Source: Verrucomicrobiaceae bacterium
GTDB taxonomy: Bacteria > Verrucomicrobiota > Verrucomicrobiae > Verrucomicrobiales > Akkermansiaceae
Direction of reading: 5' to 3'
NCBI GenBank assembly: GCA_947372405.1
Contig: CANBTO010000042.1
Span: 1-16,261 of the forward strand
DNA: 16,261 nucleotides
The translations under genes and the position numbers were made by a program. How positions within the stretch are numbered: position 1 is the first letter of the stretch; each line of letters begins with the position of its first letter. Under the pieces are notes generated by a model. The model ran no database searches and was not told the origin of the DNA. It saw only the letters and a program-made list of their open reading frames with translations. This document shows, piece after piece, positions 1 to 7,078 of this stretch.

Positions 1-1308
1 GAGGCGGGCCGTTGGTTCGGGGCTTTCACGCTGATCGCCACCACGTCGATGTTGTTATGGAAGCGTCTCGGTCACGAGTTCCGCTTGTTCCGGCTTTCCC
101 ATTGGAGCGGGCATCATGTGGTATGCGGCCTCGGCCGGAAGGGCATGGGCGTGGTGCGCTCGTTGAAGGAGAAAAATCCCCAGGCCCGCGTGGTGGTGAT
201 CGATCCGCATGCGGACGAGGGTCTTGCCAACGAATGCGCGGCGCTCGGAGTCTGCTTGATGCAGGAGGACGCCACCAAGCCCGATGTCCTCGCGCGGGCG
301 CGGGTGACTCTGGCCAAGGAAGTGATCGTCATTACTCCGGAGGACGAGACGAACGTGCACATCGCCACCGGGATTCGGAACGCCTGTGTGGTAAAACCAT
401 CCGGGCGGGTGGATTGTTTCGTGCATCTTGAGAACATCCACCTGCGCGAACGCTTGCAAACGCTCGGCGAAACCCTTCGCGACGGTGACAAGGGCTGCGT
501 GCTGGGTTTTTTCGATGTGTTCGGCGACGAGGCGCGGCGCGTGCTGACCTCATTGCCATTGGATGCGGCAGGCATCGCGGAGAACTCGCCGGCAACCGTG
601 CATGTCGTCATCCTTGGTTTCGGACGCATGGGCCGCAGCATCGCCCTGCATGCCGCGAAAATGGGCCATTTCGCCAACCGCAGACTTCTCCGCATCTCAG
701 TGATCGACCGCGATGCCGAACGTCAGCGGGAGCATTTCCTGTTTCGTTATCCCGTTCTGGAAACCAAGGATTCCCGGCATTCCCCGATCTGCGATCTTGA
801 ATTCCATCGGGCCGACGCCCAATCGCTCACCTCTCGCAAGCTCATCGAAGGCTGGGCGGCCGCGCCGGACACCTTGATGCATCTGTTCGTGTGTCTGGAC
901 GATTCCACCGTCGCGATCGAACTCGGACTGAGATTTCAGGAGGTTCTGACACGCCATGCGGGATGTAGCCTGCTCGTCCGCATCGCCAACCGCGCGTCGA
1001 TGGCCGACATCCTCGAAGTTCCCGGAAAAGTCGGACCACCCATCCGGGTGTTCGGGATCGCGGACGACAGCCGCTGCGAGCAGGCGTTCCGTCACGAAAC
1101 GAACGAGCCCTACGCTAAGGCCGCGCATGGGGATTTCGTCCGTAAACGCTTGGCCGGATCAAACCGCAGGCCGGAGAAAGATCCCGCACTGTCGGATTGG
1201 GACAAACTTCGGGATGATCTCAAGGACTCCAACCGCCAGCAGGCCGACCATGCCACCATCAAGCTCCGCGCTATCGGCTGTGAAGCGGTAGCGGTGGCGG
1301 ATAGGTGA
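1..1308 (+). CDS. Potassium-channel-type NAD-binding protein, tandem TrkA-N/RCK domains (5' end outside window)
   Basis: The reading frame is open from base 1, so the gene starts upstream and 435 codons are visible. The first residues (WFGAFTLIATTSMLLW) look like the end of a transmembrane helix, so the soluble part follows a membrane segment. Two Rossmann folds are seen: one with the glycine motif CGLGRKG and acidic end VVVIDP, the second with ILGFGRMG and ISVIDRD. This arrangement is known from RCK/TrkA-N domains that gate K+ channels or transporters by binding NAD(H) or nucleotides. The C-terminus contains SNRQQADHATIKLRAIGC, which in related proteins, as I recall them, is followed by a further RyR-type domain. 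Here the protein stops about ten residues later, where it overlaps the convergent DUF1016 gene by 38 bp. The protein is therefore probably C-terminally truncated. The transported ion is inferred from the family only. Confidence 0.75.
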   Translation, partial: EAGRWFGAFTLIATTSMLLWKRLGHEFRLFRLSHWSGHHVVCGLGRKGMGVVRSLKEKNPQARVVVIDPHADEGLANECAALGVCLMQEDATKPDVLARARVTLAKEVIVITPEDETNVHIATGIRNACVVKPSGRVDCFVHLENIHLRERLQTLGETLRDGDKGCVLGFFDVFGDEARRVLTSLPLDAAGIAENSPATVHVVILGFGRMGRSIALHAAKMGHFANRRLLRISVIDRDAERQREHFLFRYPVLETKDSRHSPICDLEFHRADAQSLTSRKLIEGWAAAPDTLMHLFVCLDDSTVAIELGLRFQEVLTRHAGCSLLVRIANRASMADILEVPGKVGPPIRVFGIADDSRCEQAFRHETNEPYAKAAHGDFVRKRLAGSNRRPEKDPALSDWDKLRDDLKDSNRQQADHATIKLRAIGCEAVAVADR

Positions 1309-2149
1309 GAATGGCGGATTCCAGATCGGATTCCCGCAGCTTGGCCACTTCCGGCAAACCGAGGAATTCGAGCACGTATGGATTTCTCAGGGTCTCGACC
1401 GCAGGCTCAGGCTGGATCTGCAATTCACGCCCGCTGGCCAGCATCTTCTTCGGGTTCTGGCTCTTGAGCAGGCGCTCGTAGTAAAAGGAATGGATTTGCC
1501 GCTCCAAGGTCCGTTTGTCCCAGGCTCCGGCGATGGCCTCGTGTTCGTAGAAATCCCGGGCTTCGGTGTTCTCCACCCGCATCAGCGCTCGGTAATGCGA
1601 CCAGGAAAGCTGGGGGGAGAAGCCAGTCAAGGATTCGTCACCCGCCGGGCGACGAATTGAAAGTGCTGCCGATTCCGCGCACGTCGGGCGTGATTTTCGG
1701 GACCTCACGGCTTCCCCGGCCAATTCAACACCCGGTGGGTGCTGAATTGCTGGAGCCGCATCACTCAAACCGGATTTGATACCCAACGGGTGCTGAATCT
1801 GAGACAGCCGCTGGGCGTATGTCTGGTGGAATTTCCGGAAGTTCTGTAGATTGGTGACTGAAAAACCTGGGCCATATCTCCGTGTGAGCTGCTGCGCCAA
1901 GTTGGCCATGACCTGCTTGCCATACGCCGCCCGCTCGCCGCCGCCCTGGATCTCCTGCACGATCTCCCGGCCGATGAGCCAGTAGGCGAGCACCATGTTG
2001 CTGTTCACCGCCCGGACGACATTGGCGCGGGCCTGCTCCAGGATAATGGCCACCCGGTCGAATAAGGCAGCGTCTCCGGCAGCGGCGGGCTTGCGGACGG
2101 TGGCTTTCTTCGGGGCGCGTTTGGCGGCGGGTTTCCTTTTAGCTGTCAT
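1271..2149 (-). CDS. DUF1016 (YhcG-like) protein lacking its C-terminal nuclease domain
   Basis: The N-terminal DUF1016 helical region (about residues 28-112) has features typical of YhcG-family proteins, such as VLAYWLIGREIV and YGPGFSVTNLQNFRKF. The second conserved block, LSWSHYRALMRVEN and ARDFYEHEAI, lies at about 181-207. Family members normally continue after the ...ESDLE.AI. motif into a PD-(D/E)XK nuclease domain. Here the frame reaches LESAIL and then ends in the unrelated tail TYPPPLPLHSR, so the catalytic domain is missing. Residues 115-178 are a low-conservation insert with two imperfect copies of IQHP.G. The N-terminus is a Lys/Ala-rich tail. I chose the ATG at 2149; a TTG at 2197 would add 16 residues of weak composition. 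YhcG-type proteins often occur in restriction and defence loci. Without the nuclease this copy is probably a non-functional relic. Domain identity is confident; lack of function is inference. Confidence 0.8.
   Translation of the reverse strand: MTAKRKPAAKRAPKKATVRKPAAAGDAALFDRVAIILEQARANVVRAVNSNMVLAYWLIGREIVQEIQGGGERAAYGKQVMANLAQQLTRRYGPGFSVTNLQNFRKFHQTYAQRLSQIQHPLGIKSGLSDAAPAIQHPPGVELAGEAVRSRKSRPTCAESAALSIRRPAGDESLTGFSPQLSWSHYRALMRVENTEARDFYEHEAIAGAWDKRTLERQIHSFYYERLLKSQNPKKMLASGRELQIQPEPAVETLRNPYVLEFLGLPEVAKLRESDLESAILTYPPPLPLHSR
1719..1800. repeat. Inverted repeat plus repeated GGGTGCTGAAT unit inside the DUF1016 gene
   Basis: CAATTCAACACCC (1721-1733) and GGGTGCTGAATTG (1737-1749) form a 13-bp stem with one mismatch and a 3-base loop. 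A second copy of GGGTGCTGAAT occurs about 50 bp further on, near 1785-1796. In the protein these encode the two IQHP.G segments of the variable linker between the two DUF1016 blocks. The repeat keeps the reading frame, so it may be an in-frame repeat insertion. Confidence 0.5.
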
Positions 2150-2223
2150 GGGCGGGGAAGAAGCTGGGATTTTGAAATGCGAAGAAGCTGAAAACAAGAA
2201 CGGGGACGAAAGTCACCCTGGTA

Positions 2224-2248
2224 GGGCGCGGGCAGCCGTGCCCCGCCC
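2224..2248. repeat. REP-like palindrome between the DUF262 remnant and DUF1016 gene
   Basis: GGGCG-c-GGGCA (2224-2234), loop GCCG, then TGCCC-CGCCC (2239-2248) gives a 10-bp GC stem with one bulged base. It lies in the ~135-bp stretch where the missing remainder of the DUF262 gene would be expected. The shape is that of a bacterial repetitive extragenic palindrome; only one copy is in this window, so membership of a repeat family is not shown. Confidence 0.5.
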
Positions 2249-2283
2249 ACTTGTCGCCAATGCCGCAAAGGAATCGCAGAGCG

Positions 2284-2415
2284 ATCCGAGAGGTTCACCA
2301 GATCCTCCCAGAACGCCTTGAGCTGTTCGCGTTGCAAAGCGTAGCCGCGCTCGTAGTCGGGGATGCGGAAGATCTTTTCTTTGAAACGGCTGTAGAGCGA
2401 TTTGGGTTCGTCCAT
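2284..2415 (-). pseudogene. N-terminal remnant of a DUF262 (GmrS/ParB-like) gene
   Basis: The ATG at 2415 opens a frame beginning MDEPKSLYSRFKEKIFRIPDY, followed by RGYALQREQLKAFWEDLVNL. This is the start of the DUF262 domain: an IP.YQRGY.W-type motif and a following FW.DL.NL helix. After about residue 44 the frame turns into composition unlike the family (RSAIPLRHWRQVGG onward) and stops at 2146, while real members run for several hundred residues. Everything after the first helices has been lost. DUF262 domains form the nucleotide-hydrolysing half of type IV restriction enzymes such as GmrSD. With the neighbouring truncated DUF1016 gene on the same strand it suggests a decayed defence module. 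No frameshifted continuation was recognised between 2150 and 2283. Confidence 0.7.
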
Positions 2416-2750
2416 GGTGATGGGAGTAATTGGCAGTCAAAATTTCGTCCGGACCAGCACTCCGCCACGGGAGGGTAAAGACGATCATTCGGCTGTTGAC
2501 TTTTCCGGTCTCCTGCCTCGGCGTCTCCCACGATCACGCCCTCGGAAGTCTCGTCCCCATCGGGGCCCGGGCACAGCATCGCGATTCGTTGCGATGTTCG
2601 ACTCGAAAACCAAAATCCAGCGTCGCTACATCCTATGTGGGCCGATCCACCAATCTTGGAAAACGTTCAGGCTTCCCACAAGTGGCAAAGAAGTGGCAAA
2701 GCTCAACTTTGACAACTAACAGCCATGGCGTCCAACTCATTGAAAACGAG
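2416..2750. other. Gene-free stretch downstream of tRNA-Arg
   Basis: No convincing coding region is seen on either strand. The only clear structure is a perfect tandem pair of AAGTGGCAAAG (2680-2690 and 2691-2701), about 50 bp from the tRNA 3' end. The position, between a tRNA 3' end and relic defence genes, is where an island attachment site would lie. No duplicated tRNA 3' segment is visible inside the window. Confidence 0.5.
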
Positions 2751-2827
2751 TGGTACACCCGAAGGGACTCGAACCCCTAACCTTCTGATTCGTAGTCAGA
2801 CGCTCTATCCAATTGAGCTACGGGTGC
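2751..2827 (-). tRNA. tRNA-Arg (anticodon ACG), CCA encoded
   Basis: Read on the minus strand the sequence folds as a full cloverleaf: acceptor GCACCCG/CGGGTGT, D stem GCTC/GAGC, anticodon stem TCTGA/TCAGA around loop CTACGAA, variable loop AGGTT, T stem AGGGG/CCCTT with loop TTCGAGT, discriminator A, then encoded CCA. Anticodon ACG reads CGN arginine codons, with A34 normally deaminated to inosine. It lies 109 bp downstream of ccoP on the same strand. A TTGACA hexamer is present at 2873-2878 on this strand, but I see no good -10 box at the right distance. Confidence 0.97.
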
Positions 2828-2895
2828 CTTGCGTTGCGCGCGGGGCGGAAAAAAGCCCGTTTTTCGGTCATGTGTCAAGGTTTTCAGAGCGATTC

Positions 2896-2919
2896 GTGAA
2901 GAATCCGGCGGATTTTCAC
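2896..2919 (-). terminator. Hairpin just after ccoP (possible operon 3' end)
   Basis: On the minus strand GTGAA-AATCC, loop GCC, GGATT-(c)-TTCAC gives a 10-bp stem with one bulged base. It begins 17 bases past the ccoP stop codon. There is no uridine run after it, so it may be an mRNA 3'-end stabiliser rather than a classical intrinsic terminator. Confidence 0.4.
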
Positions 2920-2936
2920 AGGCGACCGCATCACAG

Positions 2937-3572
2937 TTACTTGGCGGGGATGTCCTTGAAGTCCTCCGGCACCTTCGAAATGATGTAGGAGACAACTTCG
3001 GCAATTTGCTTTGGGCTAAGGGTCTGGCTCCAGACCTGCATCTTCGCACCGTTGTTGCCGGTGCTTTCGGGTGGCGAACCGTTGTTGATGAGCTTGAAGA
3101 TCTCCATGGGCTTGCCACCGAATTTCCAGACGTGGTCATTCAGGGGGAGACCGGGCAGAGGAACCTTGACTGTGCCTGCTGTCATGGTGGCGGACAGGTC
3201 CGCGCCATGACAGGCGGTGCAGTTGGTGAGGAAGGTGGCCTCTCCTGCGGCGACGACCTCGGGCTTGGTTGCCCATTCGTGGACGAGGGTGGCGTCATCA
3301 AGCTTGGCGAGGGTTTTCTCCAACTCGGCGGCTTTCTTCTTCTGGACAGAGATGATCTCCTGCTTCACCTCCTGCTGCGGGGTTTTGAAGGTGCCGGTTT
3401 CATAGTAAAGCACCCAGTGGACCACGAACCAGACGATGGTCCCGTAAAAGGTGAACAACCACCAGTTCGGCAGCTTCTGGTCGTATTCCTGGATGCCGTC
3501 GTATTCATGTTCCCGGAGGACGATCTCGCCTTTTTCTTTCGCGAAGCTTCCGCGTTTGGGTTCTTGGCTCAT
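2937..3572 (-). CDS. ccoP: cbb3-type cytochrome c oxidase subunit III, mono-haem CcoP
   Basis: This 211-residue protein carries the FixP/CcoP N-terminal region (YDGIQEYDQKLPNWW at 24-38, then a single membrane helix at about 38-58). A Lys/Glu-rich linker leads to one cytochrome c domain. The only haem c site is C118-T-A-C121-H122, with M178 the likely axial ligand. Classical proteobacterial CcoP is near 300 residues with two c-type haems, so this is the short one-haem form. It passes electrons from soluble or membrane cytochromes to CcoO and the CcoN active site and is exposed to the periplasm. It starts 6 bp after the ccoQ stop, in the same operon. No Shine-Dalgarno motif precedes the ATG. 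Confidence 0.93.
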   Translation of the reverse strand: MSQEPKRGSFAKEKGEIVLREHEYDGIQEYDQKLPNWWLFTFYGTIVWFVVHWVLYYETGTFKTPQQEVKQEIISVQKKKAAELEKTLAKLDDATLVHEWATKPEVVAAGEATFLTNCTACHGADLSATMTAGTVKVPLPGLPLNDHVWKFGGKPMEIFKLINNGSPPESTGNNGAKMQVWSQTLSPKQIAEVVSYIISKVPEDFKDIPAK

Positions 3573-3578
3573 GGGATA

Positions 3579-3755
3579 TCAGGAGTTTGGATTGTCTGAA
3601 TTGTCTTCAAGTGGCAGGGATGCGAGGCGGTCGCGCTCAGGCTTGCCCAGGCGGATGGCGCGGATGGTGACGATGATGAACACCCCCAGGAAAATGAAAA
3701 AGGAGATGTAGGGGATGATGAGTGCCCAGTCTTCGACGAGAACGCGTTTGAACAT
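3579..3755 (-). CDS. ccoQ: CcoQ-like small subunit of cbb3 oxidase
   Basis: A 58-residue protein with one membrane helix (about residues 11-31, ALIIPYISFFIFLGVFIIVT), then a basic stretch (IRAIRLGK) and an acidic tail containing PERDRLASLPLED. That is the size, topology and position of CcoQ/FixQ, which stabilises the assembled cbb3 oxidase. It lies between ccoNO (28 bp upstream) and ccoP (6 bp downstream), the usual place for ccoQ. Overlapping longer frames in this stretch have poor composition. The call rests on context and topology rather than strong sequence signatures, since CcoQ is poorly conserved. Confidence 0.8.
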   Translation of the reverse strand: MFKRVLVEDWALIIPYISFFIFLGVFIIVTIRAIRLGKPERDRLASLPLEDNSDNPNS

Positions 3756-3783
3756 GATGGTGGTGTTCGGTTAGGTGTTCGCC

Positions 3784-6276
3784 TCATTCGGCTGCGGCGC
3801 TGCGGTGCGAATCCGGATCGAGGTTGGAGGGTGGTGCGGGCACAGCCTTCTTGATATCCCGGTATGCGCCGACCTTCTGGATGTAGGCGATGAGCGCGAT
3901 GACTTGTTTGTCCGCGAGTTCGTTGCGCAGCGCGTCGCCCTGAAGGTCCGGCTTTCCGGGAAGGGTCACTTTTCCGACGAGGGACTTTGCGATTTCCTGG
4001 GCCTGGGTCTCGCACTGGTCGGTGATTTCATGCTGGTTCATCGCGGGCCAAGGCACACCGAGCGAGACTTGGGCGGCGATCTTGCCAGGCAGGGCTTTGA
4101 TGTCGGTCTTGTTTTCAAAGAGCCATGGATAGGCGGGCATGTTGGATGTCTCGCCGGAGATTTCACGTGGGTTTAGGAAGTGCCTGAAGTGCCAGTCGTT
4201 GCCGCGCTTGCCGACGCGCATGAATTTCATGAGAGCGCCGGCGGCGTCCTTGGCGATTGGGCCGCCCTCGTGGGCGAGATCCGGTCCGGTGCGCTTGGAG
4301 CCCCATTGATACGGGTGGTCGAAGATCGATTCGCCGAGGTGCGAGTAGTCGTCCGCGACACCTGCACGGCCGTAGCGCATGACTTCTGGCACGAGCGTGC
4401 GGATCATCTGCGAGTGGCAGTTATAACATCCCTCCGAGATATAAATATCGCGGCCGGCGAGTTCGAGCGGCGTATAGAGTTCCTGAAGGCGGCCCTCGAT
4501 GTTCTTCTCGCGGTTGACGATGAGGGACGGGATGATCTGGACGCTTCCGCCAACGGCGACGGCGACAAAGACAAGCACAGTGAAGGGCAGGTAGTTTTCG
4601 ATGAGGCGCTCGTGCCAGTTCGTCCACTTGTCGCCGGATTTCTTGAAAGCGCTGTAGGCTTTGGCTCCTAGGAGGATGGCCACGACGAGAGCTGCCTTGT
4701 CCGCATGCGGCGGCAGGAAGAACCAGAGGATGACGAAGGCCACGCCGAGGAAGATATGGGCGAGCGGATCATTGAAAAGGGCCTCACCCCAAGCCATGGA
4801 GTCCTTCTGTTTCCTCTCCAGCAGGGTGACCTCGACGGATTCATCGTAGGGTCTTCCGGAGCGGGCAGTCTTCCAGATGTTGAAGGCGCAGAGGATGAAG
4901 CCAACCAGATAGAGCAAGCCACCGAAGGAACGCAGCATGTAGAACACGTGGTTGCTTTCGAGGGTTTCCAGGAATTCGTATTTCAGTGTGGTGCCGTCCG
5001 CGGCGAGTTGGTTGAGCATGAGCCCCTGGGAGATGCCCGCACACCACATGGCGACGACATAGATGAGGATGCCGACCATGCCGACCCAGAAGTGCATGTT
5101 GGCGAGGGACTTCGACCAGAGCTGGGTTTTCCAAAGACGCGGTGCGAGCCAGTAGAACATGCCTGCGGCCATGAAACCGTTCCAGCCCAAGGCTCCGGAG
5201 TGGACGTGGCCGATAGTCCAGTCGGTGTAGTGCGAGAGAGCGTTCACCGAGCGGATGGCGAGTAGCGGCCCTTCAAAGGTTGCCATGCCATAGAAGGTGA
5301 CGCCGGCGGCGAAGAACTTGATGACGGGGTCCGTGCGGAGCTTGTCCCACGCACCGCGCAGGGTGAGCAAGCCGTTGAGCATGCCACCCCATGAGGGAGC
5401 CCAGAGCATGAGCGAGAAAAGCATGCCGAGGTATTGCAGCCATGTGGGCAGGGCGGTGTTGAGGAGGTGGTGCGGGCCAGCCCAGATGTAGATGAAGACA
5501 AGCGACCAGAAGTGGACGATGGAGAGGCGGTAGGAATAGACCGGACGGTTCGCCGCCTTCGGCAGGAAGTAATACATGATGCCGAGAATCGGCGTGGTGA
5601 GGAAGAAGGCCACGGCGTTATGCCCGTACCACCACTGGACGAGACCGTCCTGGAGGCCGCCGAAGATCGGATAGGAATGGGTGAACGAAGTGGGCAGCGA
5701 AAGGTGATTGACGATATAGAGCATCGCCACCGTGACGATGGTGGAGATATAGAACCAGAGAGCGACGTAGAGGCTGCGCTCGTTGCGTTTGGCGATGGTC
5801 CAGAGGAAGTTGACCGAAAAGGTGACCCACATCAGGACGACCGCGATGTTGATGGGCCAGATGAGTTCCGCGTATTCCTTGCCGCGGGTGAAACCGGCGG
5901 GAAGAGTGATGGCGGCGGAGACGATGATGAGTTGCCAGCCCCAGAAGTGGATGGCCGACAGGACGTCCGATGCCATCCGGCATTTGCACAGGCGCTGGGT
6001 GGAATAGTAAACACCCGCAAACATCATATTTCCCACGAAGGCGAAGATCACCGCGTTCGTGTGGAGCGGACGGAGGCGGCCGAAGGTGAGGAATGATATG
6101 CCGTCCGCCTTGATCATGCCGCCGGTGATCGTTTCAAGGAAGTGCCCGTTCATCTGCCACCACGAAAGCTGGGTGGCAATGATGACGCCGACCAACATTC
6201 CAACAACACCCCAAAGGATGGAGGCGATCATGAAACGGCGGACCGACTTGTCGTCGTAGGTGATTGTGGTGGTCAT
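3784..6276 (-). CDS. ccoNO: cbb3-type cytochrome c oxidase, fused subunits I and II (CcoN-CcoO)
   Basis: One 830-residue frame contains both catalytic subunits. Residues 1-475 are CcoN, a many-helix haem-copper oxidase: H72 (low-spin haem, RPLHTNAV), H219 of WWYGHNAV, Y249 of YSYRLS (likely the active-site tyrosine), H269-H270 of AGPHH (Cu-B ligands), and H357/H359 in GHVHSGALGWNG (haem ligands). Two further membrane segments at about 503-540 and 560-583 lead into CcoO. There C617-Y-N-C620-H621 binds haem c, and the CcoO signatures FDHPYQWGSKRTGPDL and SNMPAYPW (M713, axial ligand) follow. CcoNO fusions are known in Bacteroidota and some other phyla. The enzyme reduces O2 to water at low oxygen and pumps protons. 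The start overlaps the end of the upstream small gene by 4 bp, so the two are translationally coupled. Confidence 0.97.
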   Translation of the reverse strand: MTTTITYDDKSVRRFMIASILWGVVGMLVGVIIATQLSWWQMNGHFLETITGGMIKADGISFLTFGRLRPLHTNAVIFAFVGNMMFAGVYYSTQRLCKCRMASDVLSAIHFWGWQLIIVSAAITLPAGFTRGKEYAELIWPINIAVVLMWVTFSVNFLWTIAKRNERSLYVALWFYISTIVTVAMLYIVNHLSLPTSFTHSYPIFGGLQDGLVQWWYGHNAVAFFLTTPILGIMYYFLPKAANRPVYSYRLSIVHFWSLVFIYIWAGPHHLLNTALPTWLQYLGMLFSLMLWAPSWGGMLNGLLTLRGAWDKLRTDPVIKFFAAGVTFYGMATFEGPLLAIRSVNALSHYTDWTIGHVHSGALGWNGFMAAGMFYWLAPRLWKTQLWSKSLANMHFWVGMVGILIYVVAMWCAGISQGLMLNQLAADGTTLKYEFLETLESNHVFYMLRSFGGLLYLVGFILCAFNIWKTARSGRPYDESVEVTLLERKQKDSMAWGEALFNDPLAHIFLGVAFVILWFFLPPHADKAALVVAILLGAKAYSAFKKSGDKWTNWHERLIENYLPFTVLVFVAVAVGGSVQIIPSLIVNREKNIEGRLQELYTPLELAGRDIYISEGCYNCHSQMIRTLVPEVMRYGRAGVADDYSHLGESIFDHPYQWGSKRTGPDLAHEGGPIAKDAAGALMKFMRVGKRGNDWHFRHFLNPREISGETSNMPAYPWLFENKTDIKALPGKIAAQVSLGVPWPAMNQHEITDQCETQAQEIAKSLVGKVTLPGKPDLQGDALRNELADKQVIALIAYIQKVGAYRDIKKAVPAPPSNLDPDSHRSAAAE

Positions 6277-6458
6277 GGGAGCTTGGGTAGAAGAGTGGGT
6301 TCGATCGGATCGACGGGTGGCATTTCGGGATCAAGGGGAAGCAACGAGTCCCGCTCGGGGCTGGTGCGGCGGGCGCGGCGGATTTCCATCGCGAAGCAGG
6401 CGATGAAAATGCCGGCGAGGCAGGAGGAAACCAGAATGGTCAGGGCGAGGACGTTCAT
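6273..6458 (-). CDS. ccoS: CcoS-like small membrane protein heading the cbb3 operon
   Basis: A 61-residue protein opens with MNVLALTILVSS and one membrane helix (about 3-24), matching the MN.L.....S start of CcoS, a factor needed for cofactor insertion into cbb3 oxidase. It ends 4 bp inside the ccoNO start. The usual CcoS segment GQFDD is absent. Instead the tail reads RRARRTSPERDSLLPLDPE, followed by a Pro-rich end, and resembles the tail of the CcoQ protein encoded downstream. It could therefore be a CcoQ-type subunit rather than CcoS. Membership of the operon is certain from the overlap; the exact name is tentative. Confidence 0.6.
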   Translation of the reverse strand: MNVLALTILVSSCLAGIFIACFAMEIRRARRTSPERDSLLPLDPEMPPVDPIEPTLLPKLP

Positions 6459-6511
6459 GCGGGAAGCGCGGAGCGAAGCAGGGTATCAGGTGGATGACTG
6501 CGCGTGGTTTC

Positions 6512-7078
6512 TTAAAATCGACGCGTATCCTGACGGTTGCCGCGGGCCGGCAGGTCGTTGCGCTTGTCACAATGCAGCCATTCCAGGAACACATCTCCGA
6601 CAATATGTGCGATGCACTTCTGATCCAGCAGGTCGGGATCGAGAATCAGGTGGCATTTCTCGTGTATCGCCGATGCCGGACCAATGCCGGCGTGGAAGGT
6701 GTCTGCAAAATCCGGATCCACGGAGGGCGCACCGGGTGAGAGGCAGACGACGCGGCCGCGATGTTCGATGGCGGCCAGGGTTTTACCATAGTCGGCTTGA
6801 AGATCAGCGCCAGCCGAGAGCACGCCGTCTTCCAAACCGAGGAGGCGGCGGAGGCTTGGATCCTGCCGCACTTTTTCGACCAATTCCGGAGTGGCAGGCA
6901 GCCAACGGCCGTCACCGTCGTCATCGTATTCGTTGAGGTGGTCGGCGATTTCCTGTATCAGGCACCTGCTGTATTGGGGCTCCCCAAAATGCAGAATGAT
7001 TGAGCTGGCGGAAGCCTTGCTTGCCGGGTCGGCCAGCAGCCATTGATGAAATAAGGACATGGAAGTGGAGGCGGTCAT
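6512..7078 (-). CDS. Hypothetical protein upstream of the cbb3 operon
   Basis: I do not recognise this 188-residue protein. It has no signal peptide or membrane segment and ordinary soluble composition. There is an acidic patch at about 49-57 (NEYDDDGDG), a segment RQDPSLRRLLGLEDG, and a His/Cys-bearing C-terminal part (FHAGIGPASAIHEKCHLIL at 128-146, then CIAHIVGDVFLEWLHC at 155-170) that could bind a metal, though no family motif is matched. It ends 53 bp before the ccoS-like gene on the same strand and may be co-transcribed with it. ATG 7078 is used; ATG 7060 is an equally possible start. Composition and operon-like position argue that it is real. Confidence 0.65.
   Translation of the reverse strand: MTASTSMSLFHQWLLADPASKASASSIILHFGEPQYSRCLIQEIADHLNEYDDDGDGRWLPATPELVEKVRQDPSLRRLLGLEDGVLSAGADLQADYGKTLAAIEHRGRVVCLSPGAPSVDPDFADTFHAGIGPASAIHEKCHLILDPDLLDQKCIAHIVGDVFLEWLHCDKRNDLPARGNRQDTRRF

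Noticed and set aside
2150..2197. TTG start for the DUF1016 gene at 2197
   Set aside because: The added 16 residues are not family-like; the ATG at 2149 starts directly at the Lys/Ala-rich tail.
2402..2780. Possible integrase remnant near the tRNA (frames ending ...VAKLNFDN and ...TRRDSNP)
   Set aside because: No tyrosine-recombinase catalytic motif is visible, and one frame simply runs into the tRNA; only the 11-bp tandem repeat is supported.
2850..2878. Promoter for tRNA-Arg with TTGACA at 2873-2878
   Set aside because: The -10 position at 17-bp spacing reads CTTTTT, not a TATAAT-like box.
3569..4015. 148-codon frame over the ccoQ region
   Set aside because: Its translation is Ser/Pro-rich and spans the ccoNO end in the wrong frame; the 58-residue ccoQ frame at 3579-3755 fits the operon.
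5434..6096. Open frame on the + strand opposite ccoNO
   Set aside because: Fully antisense to conserved oxidase residues; acidic low-complexity translation.
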